A stretch of DNA of 64,000 nucleotides from Pectobacterium actinidiae (GTDB lineage Bacteria > Pseudomonadota > Gammaproteobacteria > Enterobacterales > Enterobacteriaceae): NCBI RefSeq assembly GCF_000803315.1, contig NZ_JRMH01000001.1, positions 2,480,001-2,544,000 on the forward strand. The letters run 5' to 3'. This document shows, in pieces, positions 10,318 to 18,086 of the stretch (within the stretch, counting starts at the first letter, position 1; every line of letters starts with the position of its first letter). The translations under genes and the position numbers were made by a program. A model generated the notes under the pieces. It did no database searches. It saw only the letters and a list, made by a program, of their open reading frames with translations, and was not told the DNA's origin.

Positions 10318-11860
10318 CACCCCTGTAACCGACCGCCTGCACCCTCTTTCTGAAAAAACCAGACTCATGTCGGTCACCACGCCAGAAAGTCATATTACCT
10401 ACGCAAACAAAGATTTTATTGATGTCAGCGGCTACACCACAGATGAGCTGATGGGGCAGCCCCATAATCTTATCCGACACCCAGATATGCCACCAGCCGC
10501 CTTCGCGGATATGTGGAAAACGCTGCGCGCAGGCAATATCTGGACGGGGATTGTGAAAAATCGGTGCAAAAATGGCGACCATTACTGGGTAAAATCCAGC
10601 ACCACGCCGCTGAGAAAAGGCGCTGACATTGCCGGTTATATGTCTGTGCGGACAGCCGCCTCACCCGAAGAGATTCGTCAGGCCGAGGGGCTCTATGCCA
10701 GTGCAAATGAAGGTAAATTGAAATATCGCACCTTCCATCATGGTCTGCTTATTTATACCGGGCCATTGCGCATCCTGAGTCTTTTTAAAACCATGCCATT
10801 ACGCTGGCGTATCCGCAGCTATTTTCTACTCTTTAGCCTGATTCCGCTCATCGCCGCCTATTCTTTACTCGCGGGAACGGCATTGGCCTCCGTACTCTTT
10901 CCGCTGCTCATCGCCTGTTGTTTTGTCAGTGGTGAGCTTCTGGTGCACCATGTTGCCCGTCCCATTGAGCAAATCCTGACTCAGGCCATGCGTTCCGCTG
11001 CCGGACAGGCGGACAACCTGACGCAGCTTAATCGCGTAGATGAAATTGGCATGTTAATGCGTGCGGTAAACCAGTCCGGCATGAATTTCCGCACCTTCGT
11101 GGACGATGTGAACACCAATCTGAGCGAGCTGAAAAACGCCTGTAATGAAATCGCGCAAGGCAACCATACCTTGGCACAGTGCTGTGAGGAAACGGAAGAG
11201 AGCCTGCAACAAACGGCGGCGTCCGTCGAACAGCTTACCGCAACAATAAAAAGTAATGCGGAAGCCTCGCTTCAGGCCTCACGCTATACACAAGATGTGA
11301 ATCAGGCGGTGAACTCTGGCGAACAGGCTGTCAGCCAGGTCTCCGATACGATGGAAACAATCACCCGTTCCAGCGAACGGATTACGGATATCGTCAGCGT
11401 GATGGATAATCTCGCGTTCCAGACCAATATTCTGGCCGTGAACGCCGCCGTTGAAGCCGCACATGCGGGAGAACAGGGTAAAAGCTTTGCGGTGGTCGCC
11501 AGTGAAGTGCGGTCGTTGGCACAGCGTAGCGCCACCTCTTCCAGCGATATTTCGACCATCATTGACGAAACGCTGAATAGTATTCGTGCCGGTGAACAGC
11601 AGGTTTCACACACGCATAAATCCATGAGCAATATTCTGCTACAGGTTCAGCACGTCACCAATTTGATGAATGAGATCAGCCTCGCAACGCAGGAACAATC
11701 TCAGGGGCTGGAGCAAATTAATGAAGCGGTAAACCGCATCGATGAGCTCACACATCAGAATACCGCGCTGGCGAGTCAGTCACATTCAGCCACCGATCAC
11801 CTGCAACAGCAGATCTCGAGCATGGTACAAGCAGCCTCTGTTTTCAGCCTTTCCCGCTAG
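10307..11860 (+). CDS. PAS-domain methyl-accepting chemotaxis protein (Aer-like), copy 1
   Basis: A 517-residue chemoreceptor. An N-terminal PAS domain (about residues 15-120: ITYANKDFIDVSGYT, PHNLIRHPDMP, YWVKSSTTPL) resembles that of the aerotaxis receptor Aer. A hydrophobic stretch (about 165-215) anchors it in the inner membrane. A HAMP-like linker and the cytoplasmic signalling domain follow; the conserved hairpin tip is [20 protein letters not shown]. There is no periplasmic ligand domain and no C-terminal NWETF-type tail for methylation enzymes. It probably senses internal redox or energy state through a flavin on PAS, but the ligand is inferred. The start has an AAGGA site. A second receptor of exactly the same length follows about 480 bases downstream. 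Confidence 0.92.
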   Translation: MRNNTPVTDRLHPLSEKTRLMSVTTPESHITYANKDFIDVSGYTTDELMGQPHNLIRHPDMPPAAFADMWKTLRAGNIWTGIVKNRCKNGDHYWVKSSTTPLRKGADIAGYMSVRTAASPEEIRQAEGLYASANEGKLKYRTFHHGLLIYTGPLRILSLFKTMPLRWRIRSYFLLFSLIPLIAAYSLLAGTALASVLFPLLIACCFVSGELLVHHVARPIEQILTQAMRSAAGQADNLTQLNRVDEIGMLMRAVNQSGMNFRTFVDDVNTNLSELKNACNEIAQGNHTLAQCCEETEESLQQTAASVEQLTATIKSNAEASLQASRYTQDVNQAVNSGEQAVSQVSDTMETITRSSERITDIVSVMDNLAFQTNILAVNAAVEAAHAGEQGKSFAVVASEVRSLAQRSATSSSDISTIIDETLNSIRAGEQQVSHTHKSMSNILLQVQHVTNLMNEISLATQEQSQGLEQINEAVNRIDELTHQNTALASQSHSATDHLQQQISSMVQAASVFSLSR

Positions 11861-12341
11861 TTAATCTCATCCTCACGGACGCTCATATCAGGGCGTCCAT
11901 CGTCCTATTTCCTCATCATGTTTCTCTTTCTTCAACCCAGGTACCCACCGTGCAAATTCGCAGAGTCATAATATACTTAACAAACGAATGCTTTTGGTCA
12001 TCGGCACAGGCTCTTACCGCGAGTCAGGCTGGGTAACTACTTTCCTGAAGAAAAAATAACGGACGAAATTAGTGACAATATATAAGTCTACCCGCTAATT
12101 ATTTCGCGAATATTGCCGTTAATTAAATAGCATTAATCGCTTTTCCGTTCGCTAATAGATCTAAAAACATCACATCTGTATCCTAAATAATTCGAGTTGC
12201 GTGACAAAACGTTAACGTTTTGAACAACGCAAAGCGCTGGCCCGCGAGGGCGAGGCTCAGAGATGAGCCGAGTATTGCCAACGCACAAGCCGCTCGAAGT
12301 ATGACGGGGATATGCTTGCTTAATACTAAAAGGATCAATAA
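11861..12341. other. intergenic region between the two chemoreceptor genes
   Basis: The 481-base gap starts with a weak hairpin near 11877 (GGACGC ... GCGTCC). An AT-rich stretch follows, and then an ERIC-like repeat (12178-12312) directly before copy 2. I could not find a convincing flagellar sigma-28 promoter and see no gene in it. Confidence 0.5.
12178..12312. repeat. ERIC-like palindromic repeat, divergent copy
   Basis: The ends match the other two repeats in the window: TCCTAAATAATTCGAGTT at the left and GAAGTATGACGGGGATA at the right. The interior differs, with AAAACGTTAACGTTTT and a GAGGCTCAGAGATGAGCC-like dyad instead of the classic ERIC core. It is best read as a diverged or alternative member of the enterobacterial intergenic repeat family. 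It lies 29 bases upstream of the second chemoreceptor start and may be transcribed as part of its leader. Confidence 0.7.
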
Positions 12342-13895
12342 ATGCGTCAGAATTTTCCTGTCAGTGATATTCAGTATTTATTAGATGAGAAAGCCAAGCT
12401 AATGTCGGTCACGACTACCGATAGCCATATCACTTATGCCAATGACGATTTTATTGATGCCAGTGGTTACGACTTTGAGGAAATCCTCCACCAGCCTCAC
12501 AATATCGTGCGTCACCCCGACATGCCTCCGCAGGCGTTTGCCGACATGTGGGCAACGCTGAAGGCAGGCAAAATCTGGACAGCTGTCGTCAAGAACCGCC
12601 GCAAGAATGGCGACTACTATTGGGTAAAAGCCAGTACGACGCCGTTAATGAAGGAAGGAAAAATAACAGGATATATGTCGGTACGAACCCGCGTTTCACA
12701 GGAAGAGATTCGGCAAGCAGAAGCGCTTTACCACCAAATGAATGAGAACAAATTAAAAAACCGCCGACTCTTTCAGGGACTACTGGTTTATAAAGGACCG
12801 CTAAAACTTCTTAGCTTGTTTAACGTCATCCCAGTACGTTGGCGGATAAGAAGCTACGTATTTCTTTTCATGCTATTCGCACTACTTTTCTTACTGGCTA
12901 CCCTTCCACTCACCACACCGCTATTAATTTTTGTTTTGGCGTTACTGGCTGGCGCGACAATAACCAGTGAATTATTAGTTCAGCATCTGGCAAAACCACT
13001 GGAAAAGATTCTACGCCAGGCGATTAATTCCGCATCCGGGCAGGCGGATAACTCGTTTCAACTTAACCGCGTGGATGAAGTTGGCATGTTATTACGCGCC
13101 GTCAACCAATCCGGCATGAATTTCCGCACGTTTGTCGATGATGTTAACGGCAAGCTGGCCGAACTACGCCACGCCTGCGGTGAAATTGCCTCTGGAAATT
13201 ACACGCTAAGCCAGCGCTGCGAAGATACCGCACAAAGTTTGCAATCCACTGCATCCTCAATGGAAGAGCTGACGGCGACGATTCAGAGCAACGCTTCGGC
13301 CTCGCAGTTGGCAACACGCTGCGCGAACGATGCCAATCAGGCCGTCGATGCAGGAGAGAAAGCGGTGAGTCAGGTCACGGACACCATGGCGGTGATGACT
13401 TGTTCCAGCAAAGAGATCACTGACATCATCAGCGTGCTGGATAATCTGGCGTTCCAGACCAACATTTTGGCGCTTAATGCGGCAGTAGAAGCGGCTCACG
13501 CCGGAGAACAGGGCAGGAGTTTTGCCGTGGTCGCGGGGGAAGTCCGTATTCTGGCACAGCGCAGTGCTGCTGCCGCCAAAGACATCGCGGCGATTATCGA
13601 TGCTACAATCGAGAACATTCACACCAGCGATAAATTAGTTAACCACACCAGCCAGTCGATGCAGCATATATTGACTCAGGTGCAGCAGGTTACGCAGCTT
13701 GTGAATCAAATCAGCCTGGCGACACAAGAGCAATCGCAAGGGCTGGGGCAGATTAACTCGGCGGTGAACAACATTGATGAATTAACGCGTCAGAACACCA
13801 TTTTGGCGACACATTCCAGTTCTGCCATTAACAGTCTGGAACAGCAGATCTCTACGATGTCTGAAGCGGTGTCGGTTTTCAGTACGTCTCGCTAA
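12342..13895 (+). CDS. PAS-domain methyl-accepting chemotaxis protein (Aer-like), copy 2
   Basis: A 517-residue paralogue of the preceding receptor, with the same length and domain order: PAS ([26 protein letters not shown]), membrane segment (about residues 165-215), and a signalling domain with tip [20 protein letters not shown]. Long runs are identical between the copies (for example [15 protein letters not shown]). The PAS core and the membrane segment differ more than the signalling tip, which suggests an old tandem duplication with separate sensory tuning. AAGGA stands seven bases before the ATG. ldhA follows, separated by a perfect hairpin. Confidence 0.92.
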   Translation: MRQNFPVSDIQYLLDEKAKLMSVTTTDSHITYANDDFIDASGYDFEEILHQPHNIVRHPDMPPQAFADMWATLKAGKIWTAVVKNRRKNGDYYWVKASTTPLMKEGKITGYMSVRTRVSQEEIRQAEALYHQMNENKLKNRRLFQGLLVYKGPLKLLSLFNVIPVRWRIRSYVFLFMLFALLFLLATLPLTTPLLIFVLALLAGATITSELLVQHLAKPLEKILRQAINSASGQADNSFQLNRVDEVGMLLRAVNQSGMNFRTFVDDVNGKLAELRHACGEIASGNYTLSQRCEDTAQSLQSTASSMEELTATIQSNASASQLATRCANDANQAVDAGEKAVSQVTDTMAVMTCSSKEITDIISVLDNLAFQTNILALNAAVEAAHAGEQGRSFAVVAGEVRILAQRSAAAAKDIAAIIDATIENIHTSDKLVNHTSQSMQHILTQVQQVTQLVNQISLATQEQSQGLGQINSAVNNIDELTRQNTILATHSSSAINSLEQQISTMSEAVSVFSTSR

Positions 13896-13928
13896 CCCCA
13901 CTCTTACGCGATAATCGCCTCCCAATTT

Positions 13929-13960
13929 CAAACCGTTACTGTCAGTCAGGTAACGGTTTG
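13929..13960. terminator. perfect 11-bp hairpin between chemoreceptor and ldhA
   Basis: CAAACCGTTAC and GTAACGGTTTG pair perfectly around a 10-base loop. The hairpin ends 54 bases before the ldhA start. There is no run of T on either side, so it may be a weak or factor-dependent terminator for the receptor gene, or a stem in the ldhA leader. Confidence 0.45.
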
Positions 13961-14014
13961 TCACCGCCCAATTTTCTGATAGCTTAATCTCAGGATTTTT
14001 CGGAGAAACTATCA

Positions 14015-15007
14015 ATGAAACTGGCAATTTACAGCACTAAGCAGTATGACCGTAAATATCTGGAACAGGTCAATCAGCAGTTTGGCTATGAACTGGAGTT
14101 TTTTGATTTCATGCTCACATCGCGTACCGCGAAAACAGCCGCGGGCTGTCAGGCCGTCTGCATCTTTGTAAATGATGATGGTGGACGCGAAGTGTTGACC
14201 GAACTGGCGGCGTTAGGCGTTAAAACGCTCGCGCTGCGCTGCGCGGGCTTTAACAATGTCGATTTGGAGGCCGCTAACGAACTGGGTATTAGCGTGGTGC
14301 GCGTTCCCGCGTATTCCCCTGAGGCCGTCGCCGAACACACCGTCGGCCTGATGCTGACGCTTAACCGCCGCATTCACCGTGCCTATCAGCGTACTCGCGA
14401 CGCGAACTTCTCTCTGGAAGGGTTGATTGGGTTCAATATGCACAACCGGACGGCGGGCATTATTGGCACCGGAAAAATCGGCATCGCCACGATGCGTATT
14501 CTGAAAGGCTTCGGCATGCGACTGCTGGCCTTCGATCCCTACCCGAATCCGCAGGCAGTGGAATTAGGAGCGGAGTATGTCGATCTAAAAACGCTGTATG
14601 CCAACGCAGACGTTATCTCTCTGCACTGCCCGCTGACGCCAGAGAATCATCACCTGCTGAATCAGGCGGCCTTTGCGCAGATGAAAAACGGCGTCATGAT
14701 CGTTAATACCAGCCGTGGTGGACTGATTGACTCACAGGCCGCTATAGACGCATTGAAGCAACAGAAAATTGGCGCGCTGGGTATGGATGTTTATGAAAAC
14801 GAACGTGACCTTTTCTTCGCCGATAAATCCAACGATGTCATTCAGGACGACATCTTCCGCCGCTTATCCGCGTGCCACAACGTACTCTTTACCGGGCATC
14901 AAGCGTTCCTGACAGAAGAGGCGCTAATCAGCATTTCCCAAACCACGCTACAGAACCTCAAAGACATCAGCCAGAACGCGCCTTGTGTAAATCTGGTTAC
15001 ATCTTGA
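14015..15007 (+). CDS. ldhA: D-lactate dehydrogenase (fermentative)
   Basis: A 330-residue NAD-dependent D-2-hydroxyacid dehydrogenase of typical LdhA length. The Rossmann motif is GIIGTGKIG (about residues 149-157). Catalytic landmarks are the Arg in NTSRGGLID (about 235), the acidic residue in DVYENE (about 264) and the His in FTGHQAFLT (about 296). It reduces pyruvate to D-lactate to reoxidise NADH during fermentation. In E. coli ldhA is divergent from ydbH and neighbours hslJ and ydbJ. Here a ydbJ-like gene is present but hslJ is not. Confidence 0.96.
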   Translation: MKLAIYSTKQYDRKYLEQVNQQFGYELEFFDFMLTSRTAKTAAGCQAVCIFVNDDGGREVLTELAALGVKTLALRCAGFNNVDLEAANELGISVVRVPAYSPEAVAEHTVGLMLTLNRRIHRAYQRTRDANFSLEGLIGFNMHNRTAGIIGTGKIGIATMRILKGFGMRLLAFDPYPNPQAVELGAEYVDLKTLYANADVISLHCPLTPENHHLLNQAAFAQMKNGVMIVNTSRGGLIDSQAAIDALKQQKIGALGMDVYENERDLFFADKSNDVIQDDIFRRLSACHNVLFTGHQAFLTEEALISISQTTLQNLKDISQNAPCVNLVTS

Positions 15008-15039
15008 CCTTTCCGCGGCAGTGCAGACTGCCGCAACAC

Positions 15040-15330
15040 TCACCCCGCCGGGCAACTGCCATTCATCAGCGATTGTTCGCTACAGCGCTTACCATTGGCT
15101 AACTGACAGGCACCTACGCTCGCACCGTCAAGCTGCCTAGAGATCGCCATCGTTCCGCCAATCAGCGTACAGTTGACGTCAACCGGAGAACTGCTTTTCA
15201 GCAACACGACGGCGTTCTTATCATCATTTTGCGTGGCGTCTTGCTGAGCAGTTGTAGCGTTCTCGCTATGGTTGCTGCATCCCGCCAGTAGGAGCACAGC
15301 AGCAGTACATAGCCATGGCAATAATTTCAT
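15040..15330 (-). CDS. DUF333-family lipoprotein (YdbJ-like)
   Basis: A 96-residue lipoprotein. The signal peptide ends in LLLAGC, with lipidated Cys17. The mature C-terminal half is a small cysteine-containing DUF333 domain (VNCTLIGGTMAISRQLDGA, CQLANGKRCSEQSLMNGSC). I used the ATG at 15330 because it gives a proper lipoprotein signal peptide; the frame is open a further 14 codons upstream. In E. coli ydbJ lies near hslJ and ldhA, so the position next to ldhA supports this assignment. No function is established. A strong hairpin sits 28 bases upstream of its start. Confidence 0.8.
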   Translation of the reverse strand: MKLLPWLCTAAVLLLAGCSNHSENATTAQQDATQNDDKNAVVLLKSSSPVDVNCTLIGGTMAISRQLDGASVGACQLANGKRCSEQSLMNGSCPAG

Positions 15331-15716
15331 GTTTTGGCCTCGGATCGTGTGAACAAACGGCTCTGACACCACGCTTGATGTCAGAGCCGAAAAATATTTT
15401 TCAGATAAAGACTATATCGATCGCGTGAATATTCATCAACTCTCAATATTGGCAATTCTGGCGTTTAATGCACAAAGGATTGCCAAGTAAAGATACCTCT
15501 TTTTACCGAATCAGAACCGGATTATATAAGAATACTCTGGGTAAAACGTATATTGTCACGATGAGGCGTGTGCTATGCGCTGATTAATGACGCACGTATT
15601 TTTCGCTTAGGCGCTGATAATTTGAAGACGTTTTCTTTATCTGATAGTTTCCTTTATCCGATATAAGGGGTGATATCCCCACTTCAGTGCGGCTCGTTAA
15701 TTTAAGGATTATTTAA
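15331..15716. other. intergenic region with strong hairpin, two divergent lipoprotein genes
   Basis: The region contains a perfect 11-bp stem at 15358-15389 (CGGCTCTGACA ... TGTCAGAGCCG, 10-base loop) in the presumed leader of the DUF333 gene. Further right is an imperfect GATATAAGGGGTGATATCCCC dyad near 15660-15680, shortly before the start of the next lipoprotein gene. The rest is AT-rich, with no supported ORF. Confidence 0.5.
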
Positions 15717-16046
15717 ATGAAGAAAAAATATGCTTTTGTACTGTTATCTATGGCCTTCGCCATTTCAGGCTGTGGCGTCGTTGATAATGCGTTAAGAAGC
15801 GATAACAACATCAAGGAAAAGGCAGCGTTTGCCTTGGGCACGACACCAGATAAAATCACGATAACGAACAGAACATCCGATATAAACTCGGTAAAATTCA
15901 ATGCCACAACCAATGGTAAAGTTTACCAATGTTATTATAGCACCGCCGGCGTAAGCTCTGATGCACTATGTTCATCCACCGACGGCTCTTCATTGCCTAA
16001 CGGCTCACAGTGTAATGCTTTATTGAAAGCAGCAAATAAATGCTAA
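15717..16046 (+). CDS. small putative lipoprotein, unknown
   Basis: A 109-residue protein with a clear lipoprotein signal peptide (MKKKYAFVLLSMAFAISGC, lipidated Cys19). The mature part contains four further cysteines (in YQCYY, ALCSS, SQCNA and the final residue), which would allow two disulfides in the periplasm. AAGGATT stands about seven bases before the ATG. A strong terminator follows 45 bases after the stop, so this is probably a single-gene unit. I do not recognise the family. Confidence 0.75.
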   Translation: MKKKYAFVLLSMAFAISGCGVVDNALRSDNNIKEKAAFALGTTPDKITITNRTSDINSVKFNATTNGKVYQCYYSTAGVSSDALCSSTDGSSLPNGSQCNALLKAANKC

Positions 16047-16090
16047 ATCTCATCACCTCTGCAAGATGATAAAGTCAATGCACTATCTTA

Positions 16091-16115
16091 AAGCTCACCT
16101 CGGTGAGCTTTTTTT
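16091..16115 (+). terminator. Rho-independent terminator after the small lipoprotein gene
   Basis: AAGCTCACC and GGTGAGCTT form a nine-base-pair stem with a two-base TC centre, followed by TTTTT. Confidence 0.9.
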
Positions 16116-16204
16116 CGCCTGAAAAACGCACTCTCCATCAAAGAGCCAGGGGCAATCCGTATCCGGCTCGTTGCCCCTGTTCTGGCAAGCTAAGGGGAGC
16201 AACA

Positions 16205-16372
16205 ATGAGTGACGCTTTCTCGTCCATCGGGCAATTGTGGAACACTGCTGTAAAACGATCTGGCATTCGTCGCCGTAATCCGTACCATACACGCCATGAT
16301 CATGCAGACCGTGTTGACGTCTGCGCTGAACCGTTTTCCATTCGCAACGCCTTTTGCAACGAGCACAGATAA
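16205..16372 (+). CDS. 55-residue upstream ORF abutting ttcA
   Basis: The frame begins [18 protein letters not shown] and has an excellent ribosome binding site (AAGGGGAG, six bases before the ATG). Its TAA ends one base before the ttcA ATG. ttcA itself has no good binding site, so ribosomes finishing this frame could reinitiate at ttcA. The product has a basic, His-rich middle ([15 protein letters not shown]) and two cysteines, with no known domain. A stem (CAGGGGCAA at 16147, TTGCCCCTG at 16171) lies just upstream and could affect access to the binding site. It may be a leader peptide or simply a translated leader. Confidence 0.45.
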   Translation: MSDAFSSIGQLWNTAVKRSGIRRRNPYHTRHDHADRVDVCAEPFSIRNAFCNEHR

Positions 16373-16373
16373 A

Positions 16374-17309
16374 ATGTCAGAAAATCAACAAATTAACCAG
16401 AAACAACAATACAATCTCAACAAATTGCAAAAGCGCCTGCGCCGTAACGTCGGCGAAGCTATCGCTGATTTTAATATGATCGAAGAAGGCGACCGCATTA
16501 TGGTGTGCCTGTCCGGCGGGAAAGATAGCTTCACCATGCTGGAAATTCTGCGCAATCTGCAACAGAGCGCGCCGATTAACTTTTCACTGGTCGCAGTCAA
16601 TTTGGATCAGAAACAGCCCGGGTTCCCGGAACACGTTCTGCCGCAGTACCTTGATGGCATCGGCGTGGAGTACAAGATTGTCGAAGAAAATACTTACGGG
16701 ATTGTGAAAGACAAAATTCCAGAAGGGAAAACCACCTGCTCACTGTGTTCACGCCTGCGTCGCGGGATTTTGTATCGTACCGCGACAGAGCTTGGCGCAA
16801 CGAAAATCGCCCTTGGCCACCACCGCGACGATATCCTGCAAACTATGTTTCTGAATATGTTCTATGGCGGAAAACTAAAAGGTATGCCGCCGAAGCTGAT
16901 GAGCGACGACGGTAAACAGATCGTGATCCGACCTCTTGCCTACTGTCGCGAAAAAGATATCGAACGCTTTGCAGAAGCCCGTCAATATCCGATTATTCCG
17001 TGCAACCTGTGCGGTTCGCAGCCAAATCTGCAACGTCAGGTGATTAAAGATATGCTGCGCGACTGGGACAAACGCTATCCTGGCCGTATTGAGACCATGT
17101 TCAGTGCTATGCAGAACGTTGTTCCATCTCATCTTGCCGATCATACGCTGTTCGATTTTAAAGGCATCCGTCACGGTAGCGACGTAGTAGATGGTGGCGA
17201 TCTGGCTTTTGACCGTGAAGAACTGCCGTTGCAGCCCGTTGGCTGGCAGCCGGAAGAAGATGACGACGTGCCATCAATGACTCGCCTTGACGTGCTGGAA
17301 ATAAAATAA
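16374..17309 (+). CDS. ttcA: tRNA 2-thiocytidine(32) synthetase TtcA
   Basis: A 311-residue PP-loop ATPase with the same length as E. coli TtcA. The PP-loop is SGGKDSF (about residues 47-53), and the two CxxC motifs are CSLC (about 122-125) and CNLC (about 213-216). Together they hold a 4Fe-4S cluster used to thiolate cytidine 32 of certain tRNAs. The frame is open to 16296 upstream, but [19 protein letters not shown] is where family similarity begins, so I chose the ATG at 16374. The gene has no strong ribosome binding site and follows a short ORF. In E. coli K-12 the Rac prophage integrates in this gene; here it is intact. Confidence 0.95.
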   Translation: MSENQQINQKQQYNLNKLQKRLRRNVGEAIADFNMIEEGDRIMVCLSGGKDSFTMLEILRNLQQSAPINFSLVAVNLDQKQPGFPEHVLPQYLDGIGVEYKIVEENTYGIVKDKIPEGKTTCSLCSRLRRGILYRTATELGATKIALGHHRDDILQTMFLNMFYGGKLKGMPPKLMSDDGKQIVIRPLAYCREKDIERFAEARQYPIIPCNLCGSQPNLQRQVIKDMLRDWDKRYPGRIETMFSAMQNVVPSHLADHTLFDFKGIRHGSDVVDGGDLAFDREELPLQPVGWQPEEDDDVPSMTRLDVLEIK

Positions 17310-17353
17310 GCGCGACGTTTTCGTGTGGGAACGGCATTACCATAAAGAAAGGG

Positions 17354-17400
17354 ACACGGTGGCAAGAAGCAGCGGTTGCTGTTTCACCACCGTGTTTTTT
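17354..17400 (+). terminator. Rho-independent terminator of ttcA
   Basis: ACACGGTGG at 17354 pairs with CCACCGTGT at 17387, followed by a T run. The 24-base loop contains a smaller AGCAGCGGTTGCT dyad. Confidence 0.75.
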
Positions 17401-17429
17401 ATTGCCGTTTTCTGCCGCGTAGCGTGTCG

Positions 17430-17606
17430 CTATCGATCATGCGGTGGTTCAGTTACAGGTTCGTGTTCCGGCCCTGTCGGCGGTGGGTCAGGAATGGGCG
17501 GTGGATCGGGAAGCGGCTGAGGTGTTGGGTCGTTCGGTATAATGGGAATCGGCTCAACCGGAACCGTGTCGGCTTGCAGGTAATCCGCTGCGCCTTGAGT
17601 GAGCAT
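17430..17606 (-). CDS. 58-residue proline-rich small protein
   Basis: The ATG at 17606 is preceded by a near-perfect ribosome binding site (GAGGAGGAAAAT). The product starts MLTQGAADYLQADTV and then becomes a proline-rich acidic tail with repeated PDPPP units (PLPDPPPIPDPPPTGPE), ending PPHDR. About a third of residues are proline. There is no signal peptide or membrane segment, so it is probably cytosolic and unfolded, or a docking peptide. It lies convergent to ttcA and downstream of fnrS on the same strand. I do not recognise the family. The binding site and the ordered repeat make it likely to be real. Confidence 0.6.
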   Translation of the reverse strand: MLTQGAADYLQADTVPVEPIPIIPNDPTPQPLPDPPPIPDPPPTGPEHEPVTEPPHDR

Positions 17607-17726
17607 ATTTTCCTCCTCGGTGTTGGATAATGTAAAAGTAAATCCAGCTACTGAAGCAGTACAGACATGCGTTACGGCTGGCTCATCGGTGCCAGCCCTT
17701 CCCCTTAAGCATAGTAAGCTAATGAA

Positions 17727-17816
17727 TAAAATGCCAAAGGCATTTTACAACGTCGCCTGCGACGGCCCGAAGGGGGATGGCGCGTAGCCCATCATAATAA
17801 AATGCCAAAGACATTT
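17727..17816 (-). repeat. paired terminator-like hairpins with a direct repeat
   Basis: Read on the minus strand, TTTGGCATTTTATT occurs twice, about 70 bases apart. Each copy is the right arm of a small hairpin (TGCCAAATGTCTTTGGCA, and AAATGCCTTTGGCATTT) and is followed by an AT-rich run. A GC-rich dyad (CGTCGCAGGCGACG) lies between them. They sit downstream of fnrS and upstream of the proline-rich gene and could act as backup terminators. Confidence 0.4.
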
Positions 17817-17849
17817 GGCAACGTAGGGCAAAGGTCAGGATCGAAGGAC

Positions 17850-17969
17850 AAAAAAAAGCCGACAAAACTGTCGGCGTGGTGTGAATCAATTGTGCTATGC
17901 AGTAATTCAAAAAAGGAAGTAAGACAATATGGAGCGCAACGCCCATCGCTTGACGTTGCATTCACCTGC
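17850..17969 (-). ncRNA. fnrS: FnrS small RNA
   Basis: The minus strand from 17969 reads GCAGGTGAATGCAACGTC and continues through the sequence I recall for E. coli FnrS (122 nt; about 120 nt here). It ends in a terminator with stem GCCGAC ... GTCGGC and a T8 run. FnrS is an Hfq-binding RNA induced by FNR under anaerobiosis that represses aerobic-metabolism genes such as sodB. The location between zntB and the ttcA region matches the E. coli locus. An FNR-type site lies about 42 bases upstream, and a TATCAT -10 element lies at 17979-17974. The terminator arm differs from E. coli while the body is strongly conserved. Confidence 0.93.
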
Positions 17970-18004
17970 GGGAATGATAGTGCCGCACAATAGGGTAAAA
18001 AATG

Positions 18005-18018
18005 TTGATATTGCTCAA
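18005..18018 (-). promoter_or_regulatory. FNR binding site of fnrS
   Basis: TTGATATTGCTCAA matches the FNR consensus TTGAT-N4-ATCAA with one mismatch. Its centre is about 42 bases from the inferred fnrS start, the standard position for class II activation. The palindrome also lies 69 bases from the zntB stop. Confidence 0.8.
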
Positions 18019-18086
18019 TTTACACGTGGTTTTTTAGCCGTTCACGACAGTTTGTGATTATCTGCGCATCCGTTCGCCATGAGTCG

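Noticed and set aside
16374..17309. Prophage attachment at ttcA
   Set aside because: ttcA hosts Rac in E. coli K-12, but here the gene is intact and no integrase or phage genes adjoin it.
17719..17961. 80-codon minus-strand frame through fnrS
   Set aside because: It translates through the fnrS terminator and has no binding site.
17930..18058. 42-codon plus-strand ORF starting MERNAHRLTL
   Set aside because: It is antisense to the fnrS transcript and its promoter; conservation here is explained by the RNA and the spacing of its putative binding site is long.
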